Of a DNA stretch of 64,000 nt, positions 23,792 to 35,700 are shown piece after piece. Positions within the stretch are counted from its first letter, which is position 1. Each line of letters opens with the position of its first letter. The stretch covers positions 27,213,793 to 27,277,792 of the forward strand of contig CM046837.1 in NCBI GenBank assembly GCA_025618425.1, given 5' to 3'. The position numbers were made by a program, and so were the translations under genes. Source of the stretch: Heliocidaris tuberculata. Taxonomy: Eukaryota; Echinodermata; Echinoidea; Camarodonta; Echinometridae. The notes beneath the pieces are model-generated. The model saw nothing but the letters and a program-made list of their open reading frames with translations. It did not search any database and had not been told where the DNA came from.

Positions 23792-26700
23792 TGAAATATA
23801 AAAAAAATATATAAAACCCCATCATGCTTGCCTAGATAGCCTTTGGCCTTGGCTCAAGTTTAGAAGAAAAAGGGGGCCAAAGCCCATCTAACAGTAGTAC
23901 ACCGAGGCAAATTAACTTTTACTAAGAATAACTACGTTAAAATTACAACCCGGCATTAGCAAAACTCTGTAACATTTACTCAAAGTAGACCTGGGCTGGA
24001 CCTGGACTGGTCTCTGGAAAATATCAACATCAAAACATGGAACCCCTTCCTCATTCTAAAAAAAAAAAACCTGGACAATAGCCTACAGAATTAATTAGAA
24101 CGGGCCTCACATGGGCCCTTCGTCTTTCAGAATGTAACAGGGTCTATGCGTCTACATCTAACTTAGATAACCAAATCATTGACATAGATATATGGTAGTG
24201 CATCCTATTTCCGAACACTTTTCAGAAAATCAACGATAGCAAATAAAATATCAAACGAATATCTGTCAAACTTAGAAAATGAATGCTCAAAGTCCTACAG
24301 AAAAAGAAGTTGATGGAATTTGAAAAAGAGAACGTAGATCTAATACGATATTCCCTTCCGAGTGAACCCCTTCCCAACGACGCAGCGTTTTTGGTTACTT
24401 GAAAAAGGTATTGTATTTCCGAGCGTGTGAAATCTAAGGGAAAAAGACACAACTTACCCCAATTTGGGGCAAATGGGGTGATGACTGGGGATGACCAGAG
24501 AGCATTCCCTAAGATATTATATTTTTTTGCCTCATTTTATGATCTTGTACCGTGTTCTTTGTTTCAATAGTGTGGAGAAGATACGCGTAGTCCCACACGT
24601 ATGAAAGCCATTTTATGCGCTTAACTGTACACATTCGGTAACACCATCTGTTCGGAAATACTATCCTTGACTATACAGACAAACTTCGATCTATTTCGAG
24701 GTTTACTAAATTTGTCAGCCATGACATCTCGACATCTCTTTAATTCAATAGATCATCTATCAAAACGTATCGAGATAGTCCCGCCCGAAAGTCCAGGTAA
24801 TCCGTCACGAGTGACAGGGTGGTAAGGGGAAATCGAACTGCAACATTAGCTCATGACGATGAAAATTGAATTGAAAGTTTGAGAGTAGATTACACATTGT
24901 TTCATGACATACAGCTCTGTAGAATCCTTTCAAAATGTAGAGAAATTGAAACAGATTACTCACAATGGCAGAACTTGTAATATTATATTCTAATTTTCGA
25001 AAATTAAGCATGAATTCAAGAGTACTCACCTCTAAACTTTCCACAACTGTTTTTTACTTTGTGCGGATGACGTCATATTCACAGCGGAAGTGACGAAAAG
25101 AGGTCAAATCATTTCTTTTGAAGAACATTTATATTCATAAGGTCCGGTCCAATCAAAGTTTGATAAATCGGAGCATGCAAAACAAAAATGAATAATGCAT
25201 AAGGTGTTTCTCGATACTTTTCAATATTTTGGGGGTATCGGGGGCTTCGGGAAAATGAAATGTTACCAAAGGGGCGGAGCCAAATACGGTTAGACTGAAT
25301 GGTGACGCGACAGCTTATATGCAAATGAGGCAATCCGCGCGTGCTACCTTTCCGTCTATAAGTTTTAATTTGTCTATGATTCAGACAATACACGAACTTG
25401 CAAGTTGCATTAATGGGACTGAGTTCACAAAAATATGCAGTCTCTCTCGCATAATCGGCACATTCACAGCCTGAAACTCACCCAAATTATACCTAAACTG
25501 TAGCCTACGACTCCTGACACCATGTTAGACTTCTTTATGTTCTGATAGGTATCATTACTATACCAGACTCAATCATCAATCAAGACAATATCACAATTTA
25601 GGCTGTACTCAAATAACTCGCAAGTGGGTGCCATTTTCTAGAGTGTTTATTCTCGACATAGATGGCGCTCTTGCCATATCTTCCAACAGCGCCATTTTTA
25701 CAATTTTCACTATGCATGCCTCAAAACGCAAACGCGCTTTCGCTAGGATTTCTGTGCAAATTACTGAGGTACTTTCAAAGGTTTTTAGAACACTATCACA
25801 AGCATCATTGCAAATGTGATATTAGTGGGCAAGACTCTTGCAATGGAAATCGATAATCATATAAGAATGTTGCTTGAGAAATGTAGTCAGTACTCAGTAT
25901 CTTTTTGTTTATTTTGATCACATGATTAGCACCATACTTGTCCAAAAATATCGCACTCACCAATCACATGCGTCCTAGAGAGAAAATAGCCCCTACCCTA
26001 TTTTAAGTTTAATTTTATCTCTCCCACAAAATATGATGGGCGTAAGCGTTTAAAGTTGCACATATCATGCACACAACTGTATATAAGCTTGCGAGAGGTA
26101 TGAGACCGAGATAAAATTCGAGATAAAAGGTGGTCTCAGAATACCAATTGTTTTATAAATAAAGGGTTGCTCAGAATACCACCCCAGGGTATTTGTCGGG
26201 TCAGTTTATAAGGATATCAACAAGGTATCTGTCAGGTCAGTTTGTATTAAGGATTTCAACAGAGAACGGGGCATTAGTCAGGTCAGTTTGTAAGGATATC
26301 ACAGAGTAAAATGCAATGGCTGAAAGATTTGAGCTGTTGCTCATTTGATAAAAGGAGTGAAATATTGTTTGTTAACTGTGTTTAAATCCTTTTTACAGTT
26401 GCTAAGTGATGTGCACAGTGTGAGTGAGGCTACAGATTGGTCAATCCGTGGGAGTACAGAGGCCAAGTATCGTACTCTACGTTGTCACATTGAACAGCTA
26501 TCTAGCGACTCGGCAGAACACCTGCACGTGTTAGGACTAATTCAAGACAGCACAACAGGGTAAGATTTTTAAAAAAAATTTAATGTTTATTTGACTGTCA
26601 TTGTAATGGTTGAGAGTTTGAATGCCTTTAGATACTATTCCGTACCATGTCACAAAATTTGCAAACATACATGTACAGTGTATGTCACAAATAACTTTTC

Positions 26701-29700
26701 AAAACACAAGTTCTAAAAGTTAAAAAAATCATTGAACTGCTTCCTTTTTGCATATGTCATCTTGAATAAAAAATGTGTACCATGATACGGTATATACAAG
26801 ACCATACAAGCTTTTTTTAGAGGGGGGTTCGCACCTTAAGTAGAGAGATATGTGCGCAAAGCGCGAAGTCCCTTGCAGCGGGGGTTTTAGATGCTCTCTG
26901 GTGCAATCTCTGCCTTATTTCAGAGCATTTTACCCCAAATTTCTGACCAAATACATCACAAATAATTTTACTTCTAAAACTTCAAAATCATGGGGAGACC
27001 GGCTCACATATGACTGTAGTTCATTACTTTGTAGGATAAAAAAGTCGAACAAAGGTAAATAACATACTAGTTACTATTACTGTATTATATAGAGTCTACC
27101 GTAACTAACAGCCAGGGGCGTCGCTAGAACATTTTCAATGGGGGGGGAGGGTGTGTGTGTGACACCCAAATTTGCCGACAAAAATATTGTACACTAATCC
27201 CCCCACTCAAATAATAAAAGAAAACCGCAGATGTCGAGATCTTGATCATACAGCCTATTTTTTGGCAAAGAGGAGGCTGATGCCTTTTGCCCAAATGTCA
27301 ACTTTTCAATTTCTAAATTTTTGCAAGTGAGCGAAGCGAGCAAGCAATAAAAAAAAAATTATAGTGAAAATGTGCAGAAGTTACATACAGAAGTTACATA
27401 ATTATCTGGGAACCTCGCTACCCAAATTATGTGGATATTCTGGCACCTCGCTGCCTGAATATGAAGTGGTGGTTGCCCAAATATCGGAACTTGAAAAATC
27501 CTTGGGGGGGGATGGGGCTGATCCCATTGCTGAAGAGGATGCCTTTTGCCTGAATATCAACTTTTCAATTTCTAAGTGTTTGTGAGCAAGCAATTTTTTT
27601 TTTACTTTTCATAGTGAAAATGTACAGAAGTTACATACACAAGTTACATAATATTATTTACTACAATAAATTAATGTATCTACCTATTATTGCTGGTTTG
27701 GTCCAAACTACGCTACCATCGAGAAATTAAAAGTCACATTCGCGCACGCCCCACCCCTGTATGGCACTTTCCTATAGTCACATGCGCGAGCGCACGCCCG
27801 CCATCTTCCTCTTTTCATTCTCGCTGCCGAGGAATGACAACAGTCAGATAAGTCGCTGCGCCTAAATCGAATTTTATCTCTGATTTGCGCCTTTCTGATC
27901 TGCTTTGATAAATTAATTCCGTCCTCTTTTTAATTCTTATTAATATGGTGGAACGGACTTGCCAGTCACTTTTCTTGCTAGACAGGAAATTAAATCAAAT
28001 TCTGTCTCGCTTTTCTTCCCCTTTTGTTCCTCCCGGCGATGTAGTTTTTACGCACGTTCGCTGGGCTAGCAATCCGCTGCTTAGCACTTGTTTGTATTTG
28101 TTAGGGTTTTCCTTTGTAATAGTTTTCGTGCATAGCCCTAGGGGTGTTATTTATTCTTGCGTAGCTCCTTCCCTCGCATTTAGTTGTGCTTGTATTTGCT
28201 TTAGAAATACTGTGAGCTGCCAAATAGTACGATCTTATCCTATTTCGTACGATTTTTCAGTGACAATACGACACTAGGATTTTTCTCAGTAAAATACGAT
28301 TTATCAAAAAAATAACTATGTGTCTACGTGTGTTTATGTATCTCTCATTGACATTGTACATGATTGCGTATGCGTGCGTAATCTGCTGCAGCTGTGAGGC
28401 AAGCGCCTCACCGGCAGCTAGCGAGCTAACTCCGGGGGACGTCAGGTGGTGCTGACCAGCAGCAGCTGCTCTCGATCTCAAGGACCGGCCGAGTGAGTTT
28501 TGTGAGGAATCGAACTTCGAGCTTCGCTATAATTCTGTGATCGTCGCATGAAATGCAAATATTTTGATCATGACATCGAAATCGGGATCTGGAATTCGGA
28601 AACAAACATTCTTATCGGAGTATACTTCGAGATGGCCTTTCATAGTAGCCAGCAAGAAGGACAATTTTAGTGCTCGATGTACGGCATGTGCATGTGACTT
28701 CTCCATTTCACATGGTGGTGCAAAAGACATTTCATTGCACATTAGTCGACAGAAGCATCAAAACGCTGTGCAAGCCATGAAGAATGTGAGTCCTCTCTCT
28801 TCATTTTGGCAGAAGACAGACTATTCAGTAATAAGAGCTGAGATGTTAATGGCCAATTTCCTCATTGGACACAATTTGCCGTTTTCTACGGCAGACCATC
28901 TGACGCAGCTTGTCAAAGTTACTTGTATACATGTATAAATTACTACAAAATAAACAAAATTCGCAATCCTTGAGATATTGTGTAGGAAAGTACACGACAG
29001 TTGAGAATAGGATTTTTGGTCAAGTGAGGTTGGCAGCTCTTTTTTGTACACCCTTACGTACTTGCCTCTTATTTCTTATTGATTTAGGATCAGTATGAGT
29101 TCTTCTCCTCCTCTGAATCCTGTTACCCGTACCGGCCCCGCCATTGTGCAGGTTGACACGGCGGGAGCTAGTGTCACGGCTTCATCTACGATGAAACGCA
29201 GTACACTTGCCACCGGGGGTACGGGGGTACGGGCGTGAAGCCGTCGACTCGGTCAGAGATTATCTCCCCAGGCTTGTCGACATAAGGTAAATTAGGGACC
29301 CCTGCGGAGAGTGGGTCTCGGACAGGGACAAGCACCTCGTTGTTTGCTAGCCCGGCAGTGGCCGGGCTCGGCTTTACAACATCAGTTGGGACTCGCGGTC
29401 CCAGCGAGGGGGTTGTCGGGTTTCCGACCACTGGCCCCCAAACTCAGGGCGTGAGTGTCGCCGGATTACCGGCCACTGGCACTCGTGTCCGCTCAGGGGG
29501 AGCCGTCGGGGTTCCGACCTCTGGCTCCCACCTGAGCAAAGACACTGGAGTTTCTCCATCCAGTGATCTATACACTCTTAGTGACTCGGCGAGTACTGAC
29601 TCAGCCCCAGTCACTACGGAGACGGCTACCCCCCGTTCTAAACGGGCCAAGCGTAGCCGTGAGAGAGCATCTGAGCGCCCTGCCAAGCACGGCCTCTCGG

Positions 29701-32700
29701 GTACGGCCAGGGTGTCGACTTCTTTTCCGGAGGGCTCTGCCCCCCCCCCCTGCAAGAAGTCCAAAAGGCACCATTCGGCCAAGTCTCTTTCAAGTCGAAG
29801 TCCAAGGTTGCCTCGGGCACACCTAAGACTATGACTGGGAAGAAGGGCAAGGCCTCTCCCATGAAGCCAGACCCTTCTCCCTCAGCGGTCAATCAGGCTG
29901 AACTTCTTCATTTTTTGAAGATAGTTGTTGAGAAGAGCGGGTGGTTACCCCCTACCTCGCAGCGGGCGAAACATTCAGGTTTCGTGCCTTACCTTTCGGG
30001 CTGAGACCAGCTCCCCGCGTCTTTACCCGGGCTCCGACTCTTTGTCTACCTGGACGATTGGCTCCGGGTAGCACATTCAGAGCCGGTGCTCCGAGACCAG
30101 TTGCACCTCCTGCTCCAGACTACTCAGGAGCTAGGCTTTTTAGTCAACTGGGAGAAGTCGGAGCTGTCTCCCTCCCGTACCCCAGTGTACTTAGGTGCGG
30201 AGATAGACATCCCGAATCAGGTTGTTACAGAATTCGGACAATTACGTCAGCTGCTCGGTCTCAGCGTCTTTCTCACAAGTTACAGGCCAAGCGCTGATTT
30301 CAATTTCTGGGCTACCTTGCACTGGTGCAGGTATTGCCAGACCGCAGACTTCTGATGAGGCCCTTCCAGAGGCACCTCTTGAAGTTCTATTCGCCGAGCG
30401 TAGACTCCCTCAGGGTATGGATTCCATTACCGAGGGAGATCAGACGTCTTCTCGCCCCCTGGGCAGACGAGACGTTTCTTGCTCGAGGCAAGCCTCTCTG
30501 CACCCCTTTTCCGTCAGTGTCCATCTCGACAGATGCGTCCCTTCTGGGCTGGGGCGGCCATTGTGGGGCGAGATGATTTGGGGGGATTGTTCTCATCTGC
30601 ACGCCATTCCCCATATCAATGTGCTGGAAACGCTGGCGACATTCATGTCGCTCCGCCATTTCAAACGCACAATTGTGGGGCACTCCGTGCTTATCCTTAC
30701 GGACAACACCACGGTTGCTGCCTACATCAATTGTCAGGGTGGAACTCGTTCAGTTTCCCTGAACTCTCTTACCGCCCAGTTATGGAGGTGGTGTCGGACG
30801 AACGACATTGTCCCGATAGCCTCCTACTTTCCCGGACAAGAAAATCTTATAGCAGACTTTCTGTCCCGGGGCAAGTGTCTCCCATCCGAGTGGTCCCTCC
30901 ATCAGGAGGTTTTTGATCTTCTCCGTGCGACTTGAGCGCCGCTAGAGATCGATCTGTTTGCGACCGCTCTCAACCACCGTCTTTCCGAGGTACTGCTCTC
31001 GGGTACAGGACCTGGAGGCTTGGGCACTCGATGCCTTCGCTCTCTTTTTGGGACACTTTCGAGGGTATGCTTTCCCTCTGTCTCTTTTGATCCCTCAGGT
31101 CCTGAGAAAGATCAAGGAGGATCGAGCGTGGGTCCTGTTAGTAGCCCCGCGCTGACGAGGGGACCTTGGTTTCCCCTACTCCTGTCCCTCCTGGATGGAC
31201 AGTCGTTTTCGCTCCCGCTGAGGCCAGACCTGGTGTCTCAGCCTCTATCCGGGATCCTCCATCATCGGCCCGAGGTCCTTCACTTGACCGCTTGGCCGTT
31301 TTCGGGGGAGACGCTAGAGCTTCGGGACTCTCAGAGAGAGTCTCTCAGTTTTTAGTCCAGAGTTGTAGAGATTACACGAGATCTCTTTACAACTCCCATC
31401 TGGAGGCCTTTTCAGTTTGGTGTGAAGACCTCGGGGTTTCACCCCGTGAGGCTTTGGTAGGCACAATTGCATATTTTCTGATCTTATTTGATAACAGTAG
31501 ATCTCTTTCCACTTCCGTGGATACCGCTTTGCCATTGCCGCCATTCATGTTGGCTTTCTGGACGGCTTGGGAGTTTCTAGCTCCCATTACCTGTTGCTGA
31601 GATTGTTTTTCTTACAACGACCAGCAAATCCGAAGCTGTCTCCTGCTTGGAGCCTTCCTAAGGTTCTGGACGTGCTATCAAAGCCTTCCTTTGAACCGAT
31701 GAGCAAGGTGTCTCTCCATCATGTCTGTCTAGACCAATTTCTTATCGCTATACATTGTAGCTTCAGGGCAGAGAAGAAGTTCTCTTCATGCTCTGTGTAC
31801 CTCTCCCGGTCGCATTCGTTGGGAAAGGCAAGGTGTTCGCCTTATTCCCAAGCCCTCCTTTGTAGCCAAAACCAGAGGGCCTCCTCCGGATCGGTTGAGG
31901 TATTTCTCAGCCCTCTGTCAGACTTCTCCTCAGTCAAGGAGGACAAAGTCTGGTATCCGGTGAGGGCGCTAAAATGGTACTTAGAACCAAAAATTGCCGC
32001 TCGGACGAGCAAATTTCCTCATTACTCGCGAACCTTTCTCCCCTGTTTCTAGAGAATCCACTTCTAGACGGATTGTCGAGGCCATCCAGGCCGCTGGCCC
32101 TGAGGCCCTTCTCGCAGATAGCAAACCTAGAGGGCATGTTACCAGAAGCATTGGCACTTCTTGAGTGCCTTTCAGGGCATTGCTCTAGAGGTCTTCTTGA
32201 GGGCCGCCTTTTGGCGGTCTCTCAATTCCTTCACTTCCTTTTATCTGAAGGACTTTCCTTCTGGAGAAGTGCGGTTTGCGACTTCGTCTCTGAGGCGGCA
32301 TCTTCTGCCGTTGACCCCCGTTATTGTAGTAAATCAGAAAAAATCATACCTGATTTTATTATTTGCTAAATAAATTTATGTATCTACCTACATTGTATGT
32401 CCCTCCCTCCTTCCCCTCTCCTTGCCAAGCAACTTGTCCTAAACGTTGTCCCTGGCAGCTCGTTAGAGGAAGATGGCAAGCATGCGCTCGCGCATGTGAC
32501 TATGGGAAGGCGCCATTCGGGGGTGGGGCATGTGCGAATGTGACTTTTAGTTTCTCTATGGTAGCATAGTTTGGACCAAACTAGCAATAATAGGTAGATA
32601 CATAAATTTATTTAGCAAATAATAAAATCAGGTATGATTTTTCTGATCTGAGAAGCTTGCTTCCCAAATATTGGATATTTCAGCACCTCGCTGCCCAGAT

Positions 32701-35700
32701 ATGAATATCGGAACTTTGAACATCTCTGGGGGGTGGGGGGGGGGGGGGAGTAGGGGCTTTAGTGCATTGCCGAAGGGGGACACTTTTTGCCCGAATATTA
32801 AAATTGTAGTGTTATTGTGAACGAGCGAAGCGAGCGAGCAAATTTTTTAAAAACTTTTCTTGTTGGAAATGTACAGAAGTTACACAAGTTACATAATATT
32901 ATTAACTGGGAACATTGCTTCCCGAATATTTGGATATTCTAGCACCTTGCTGCCCGCATATCAATATCGGAACTTTGAAAATCTATGGGGCGGGGCAGGG
33001 GGGCTACAGCCCCTTGCCGAAAGGGAATGCCTTTTGCCCGAATATTAAAATTCCAGTGTTCTTGCGGGCGAGCGAAGCGAGCGAGCAAAAAAATTGACCA
33101 ATTTTTCCTTTTTTTTTTCTTCCCTTCCCTTTTCTTTTCCTTCTTTTCTTTCTGTTTTTCTTTCCTTTCCTTTAACTTTTCTTTTTTCTTTTCTTATCTC
33201 TTCTGCTTTTTCTTTTCTTCTTTTCCTTTTCTCTTCCCTCTTCCCTCTCCCTTTTTCTTTCTTTTTTTTTTACCGGCAGAGGTGGCACATTTGCCGACAG
33301 CAATTTTGAGTAGAGGTGTAACACCCCCACACCCCCCGCCCTCCCCCCTTCTAGCGATGCCCCTGCTAACAGCCTGACAATACATCTTGATATGGCGTCA
33401 TTGACAAATCAAAACTTGTACAATTTACACGATGTTTAGATTTGGTTGGTTAATAGCAATAATCCCCAGCTAGCTTGTAGGCGTACAGTGTCTTGCACTA
33501 GGGCGTCTTTGTTTGGTTGGGGGGGGGGGCTCTTTTGTGGTACAACCAAACTTTGAAACATATTCATATATTACACCACACAAAAGCAAAAATTGATTTT
33601 TTTTTTTCAATGTTTGCAAATTTTCGTAGCTCCTCCATTCAACCACAAAAATGACTTTTTTAAACCTTTTTTTTTTCCTAAGGGGGGGGGGGGGGGGTGC
33701 GCGTACCCCGCGAACCCCTACTTTGTACGTTACTGATATAACTTCACCGTTCATTAACCCATTTTGTATTTTTAAGGAATACAAGCTTAGATTTTAAGTC
33801 CAAAATATTATATGTAAGATTCTATTAGTTTGAAGGTAATGTGCAGTTTTGGTAAGCCCTCAAAAACTTTCATCAGATTTCTTTGATTTTACATGATAAA
33901 TAGCAAGATACTAGCATAATTAAGCTGCTGTTAAGTTTGTTCCTCCTCAAGTTAAATATTAGACAAGTGAGAGGTAAAAAATAATTTAGATACCGGGACA
34001 GGGATGTAAACTCCTACAATGGCACATTGTACTAAAACGTGTACACACAATACCTACATGTATGGGGGACTGTGATGCTATACACTCACTATCTCTGTGC
34101 AAAGCATGGAGATTGTGCAGGCAGTCATCGGGGTAAAAGCGTCCTAGCACATGGCAGTGTATAGCCATTATCAAGTGTTCCTCACAGATATTTATACTAA
34201 AATTCACTGGAAATCATGAATGGAATACCAAATGGTCTCCTGCACATTGAGGAGAACAACATGAGACTATATGTATTTAACACATTTGTTTTCAGTTTCC
34301 TTGTTGCCACCTAAATTGCACATGAGCTTTAATCTGTCTATGGCATGGAATGTTGGGATAGGATTTATTCCTTTTAATGCCCTCTGTGCCACGGAAAGGA
34401 GATGCTAAAGTCAGAGTAATGATTTTAAACTTTATTAAATAAATTCTAATGTAGGAATGTTGTGTTATTGTGTTACACATTATCCAAAACAGATTATCTT
34501 GATTGTTACAATTTTGGGGGCATGAAAGAAATTGTTTGTACTCATGCATGTACATGTACAAGGATATTGACCTAAATAAATGTAATGAGAATTGCAAAGA
34601 TTTCAGTGATCTATTGCATTTGAATGAAAATCACATGTACATGTAATTGTGGCTGCACCCTTGAATGAAAGGATGTTTTTATCAGTTTGGAAGTAGATTC
34701 TTTATTTGTTGAATACCATCTTTCTTGGAAGTTTTCATCACTATACCCAGAAAAACTAATATACTTCACTTGTCATTTCTTAATAATGCAAGCATTCCTC
34801 CCCTACACAACATCATTTATTCTCATGTTTGTATGTTCTATTTAACAAGCCTGCTAAGGTTCCTGTGAGATACATGTATCAAGTTAAATATTTCCAGTCG
34901 TAATTCTCAGCAAAAAAGTTTAAAACCAGTCCTTGACTCACACATTACCTTTAGAAGTTTTTCTATCAATTTTGTTCTGTCCTCTCAAAGGAATCAAGCC
35001 CTCAAGGTGAAGAAAATCTTTGCAGTTGATCGATTTGTAGAAAACTCGAACTTCACTTATCACCTTGGCAACAAGAAGCTTTTGTTTCACTCCTCCAAAC
35101 CATCCAACTTCCTTGGGATTCTTTCAAGGTATGTATGAACATGATTATACTTCTGATTTCACATAGTACAACATGGCTTGTTCTGATAAAAAAAACAAAA
35201 AACAAGGTCCATAGTGATAAATTTTGATACTGTGTATCAAGAATATAGGTATGATGTACATGTAATGTAAGATGTTACATTATGATATAGGATTCATGGG
35301 AGAGTATGATGTAGGATTTGGGCAAATACATTGTAACAGAATGAGAAGTTATTAAAGAGCTACAGAGTTAGGCTATGCATTGAGTTGCACATTTGTGAAT
35401 TCAGTGTGTATATGATAAACTAGTGAAAACTGTTTGCAGTATACATTTACAGGCTCAAAATATGAATAAGTTAGGTTTGTCATTACAATATATTTTCAAA
35501 ACTTCAATAGTTACAGAGATGCCTACTAGTACGATTTTATCGTATTTAATACGATAAAAACAGTAAAATACGACAGTACGATATTGCCAATAAAAAATAT
35601 GATTTCCCAATCTTTTTTCCCCCTTCTTTTCTTTTCTCTCTTTAAAGAATAAAACAAACAAAACCTCAGTTTGGGAGTTTATCGCACTTCTCTCACTGGG

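Larger units (their letters stand above)
19740..25510. other. inserted and leader sequence within the Gypsy element, no gene
   Basis: Between gag and the PBS. It holds G, C and CT tracts (20290, 20503-20526, 20955-20983, 23360-23378, 23740-23795), an AT-rich ATA/ATG tract near 22250-22330, the 22.4-23.3 kb duplication listed separately, and long unassigned AT-rich sequence with sparse short frames. The two CGTC-containing blocks near 21365-21420 and 21890-21960 are inverse copies (GACGTCACACCAGGGACCAA against its near-inverse), suggesting a foldback element of about 600 bp at 21340-21980. Confidence 0.5.
14261..25688 (-). mobile_element. Ty3/Gypsy LTR retrotransposon, degraded, with nested insertions
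   Basis: Read on the minus strand: 5' LTR 25523-25688, primer-binding site (TGGTGTCAGGAGTCG directly after the LTR), long interrupted leader, gag with zinc knuckles, protease, RT, RNase H, integrase, purine tract AAAAAAGGAAAGA, 3' LTR 14261-14430. The outer flanks GCACC (14256-14260) and GCGCC (25689-25693) look like the 5 bp target duplication with one substitution. Domain order PR-RT-RH-IN is that of Ty3/Gypsy. Several stops, frameshifts and one internal transposon make it non-functional. The 5.9 kb between PBS and gag is far longer than a normal leader and must contain later insertions. Confidence 0.85.
27664..32647 (+). mobile_element. DIRS-type retrotransposon, degraded
   Basis: Inverted terminal repeats of about 150 bp: AATGTATCTACCTATTATTG at the left returns inverted at the right (CAATAATAGGTAGATACAT near 32586-32604). 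The internal complementary region 32333-32390 pairs almost perfectly with 32591-32647. Coding order gag-like, RT (YLDD), RNase H, tyrosine recombinase is that of DIRS1-like elements, which replicate through circular intermediates and make no target duplication. Frames are broken by shifts, part of the gag/RT junction is deleted, and a BED-finger transposon interrupts the 5' region. Confidence 0.88.
27113..33365. mobile_element. hAT-like element with internal tandem units, carrying a nested DIRS
   Basis: The ends CAGGGGCGTCGCTAGAA and TTCTAGCGATGCCCCTG form a 17 bp TIR with one mismatch. CTAACAGC flanks both sides perfectly (27105-27112 and 33366-33373). The 8 bp TSD and CAGGGGC ends fit hAT. 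Inside, a unit of about 200-270 bp containing CAGAAGTTACATA, TGGATATTCT and GCGAAGCGAGC recurs at 27230-27360, 27361-27600, 32648-32850 and 32860-33090. The DIRS sits between TACATAATATTATTTA and CTTGCTTCCC of one such unit. No hAT transposase is visible, so the element is non-autonomous. Confidence 0.88.

Noticed and set aside
27945..28277. 110-codon hydrophobic frame that could be a membrane protein
   Set aside because: It lies between the DIRS inverted repeat and the inner transposon border, crosses the TIR at 28214, and has no family resemblance.
32985..33377. 130-codon phenylalanine/serine-rich frame
   Set aside because: It is a translated T/C-rich tract at the end of the hAT-like element and extends past its TIR.
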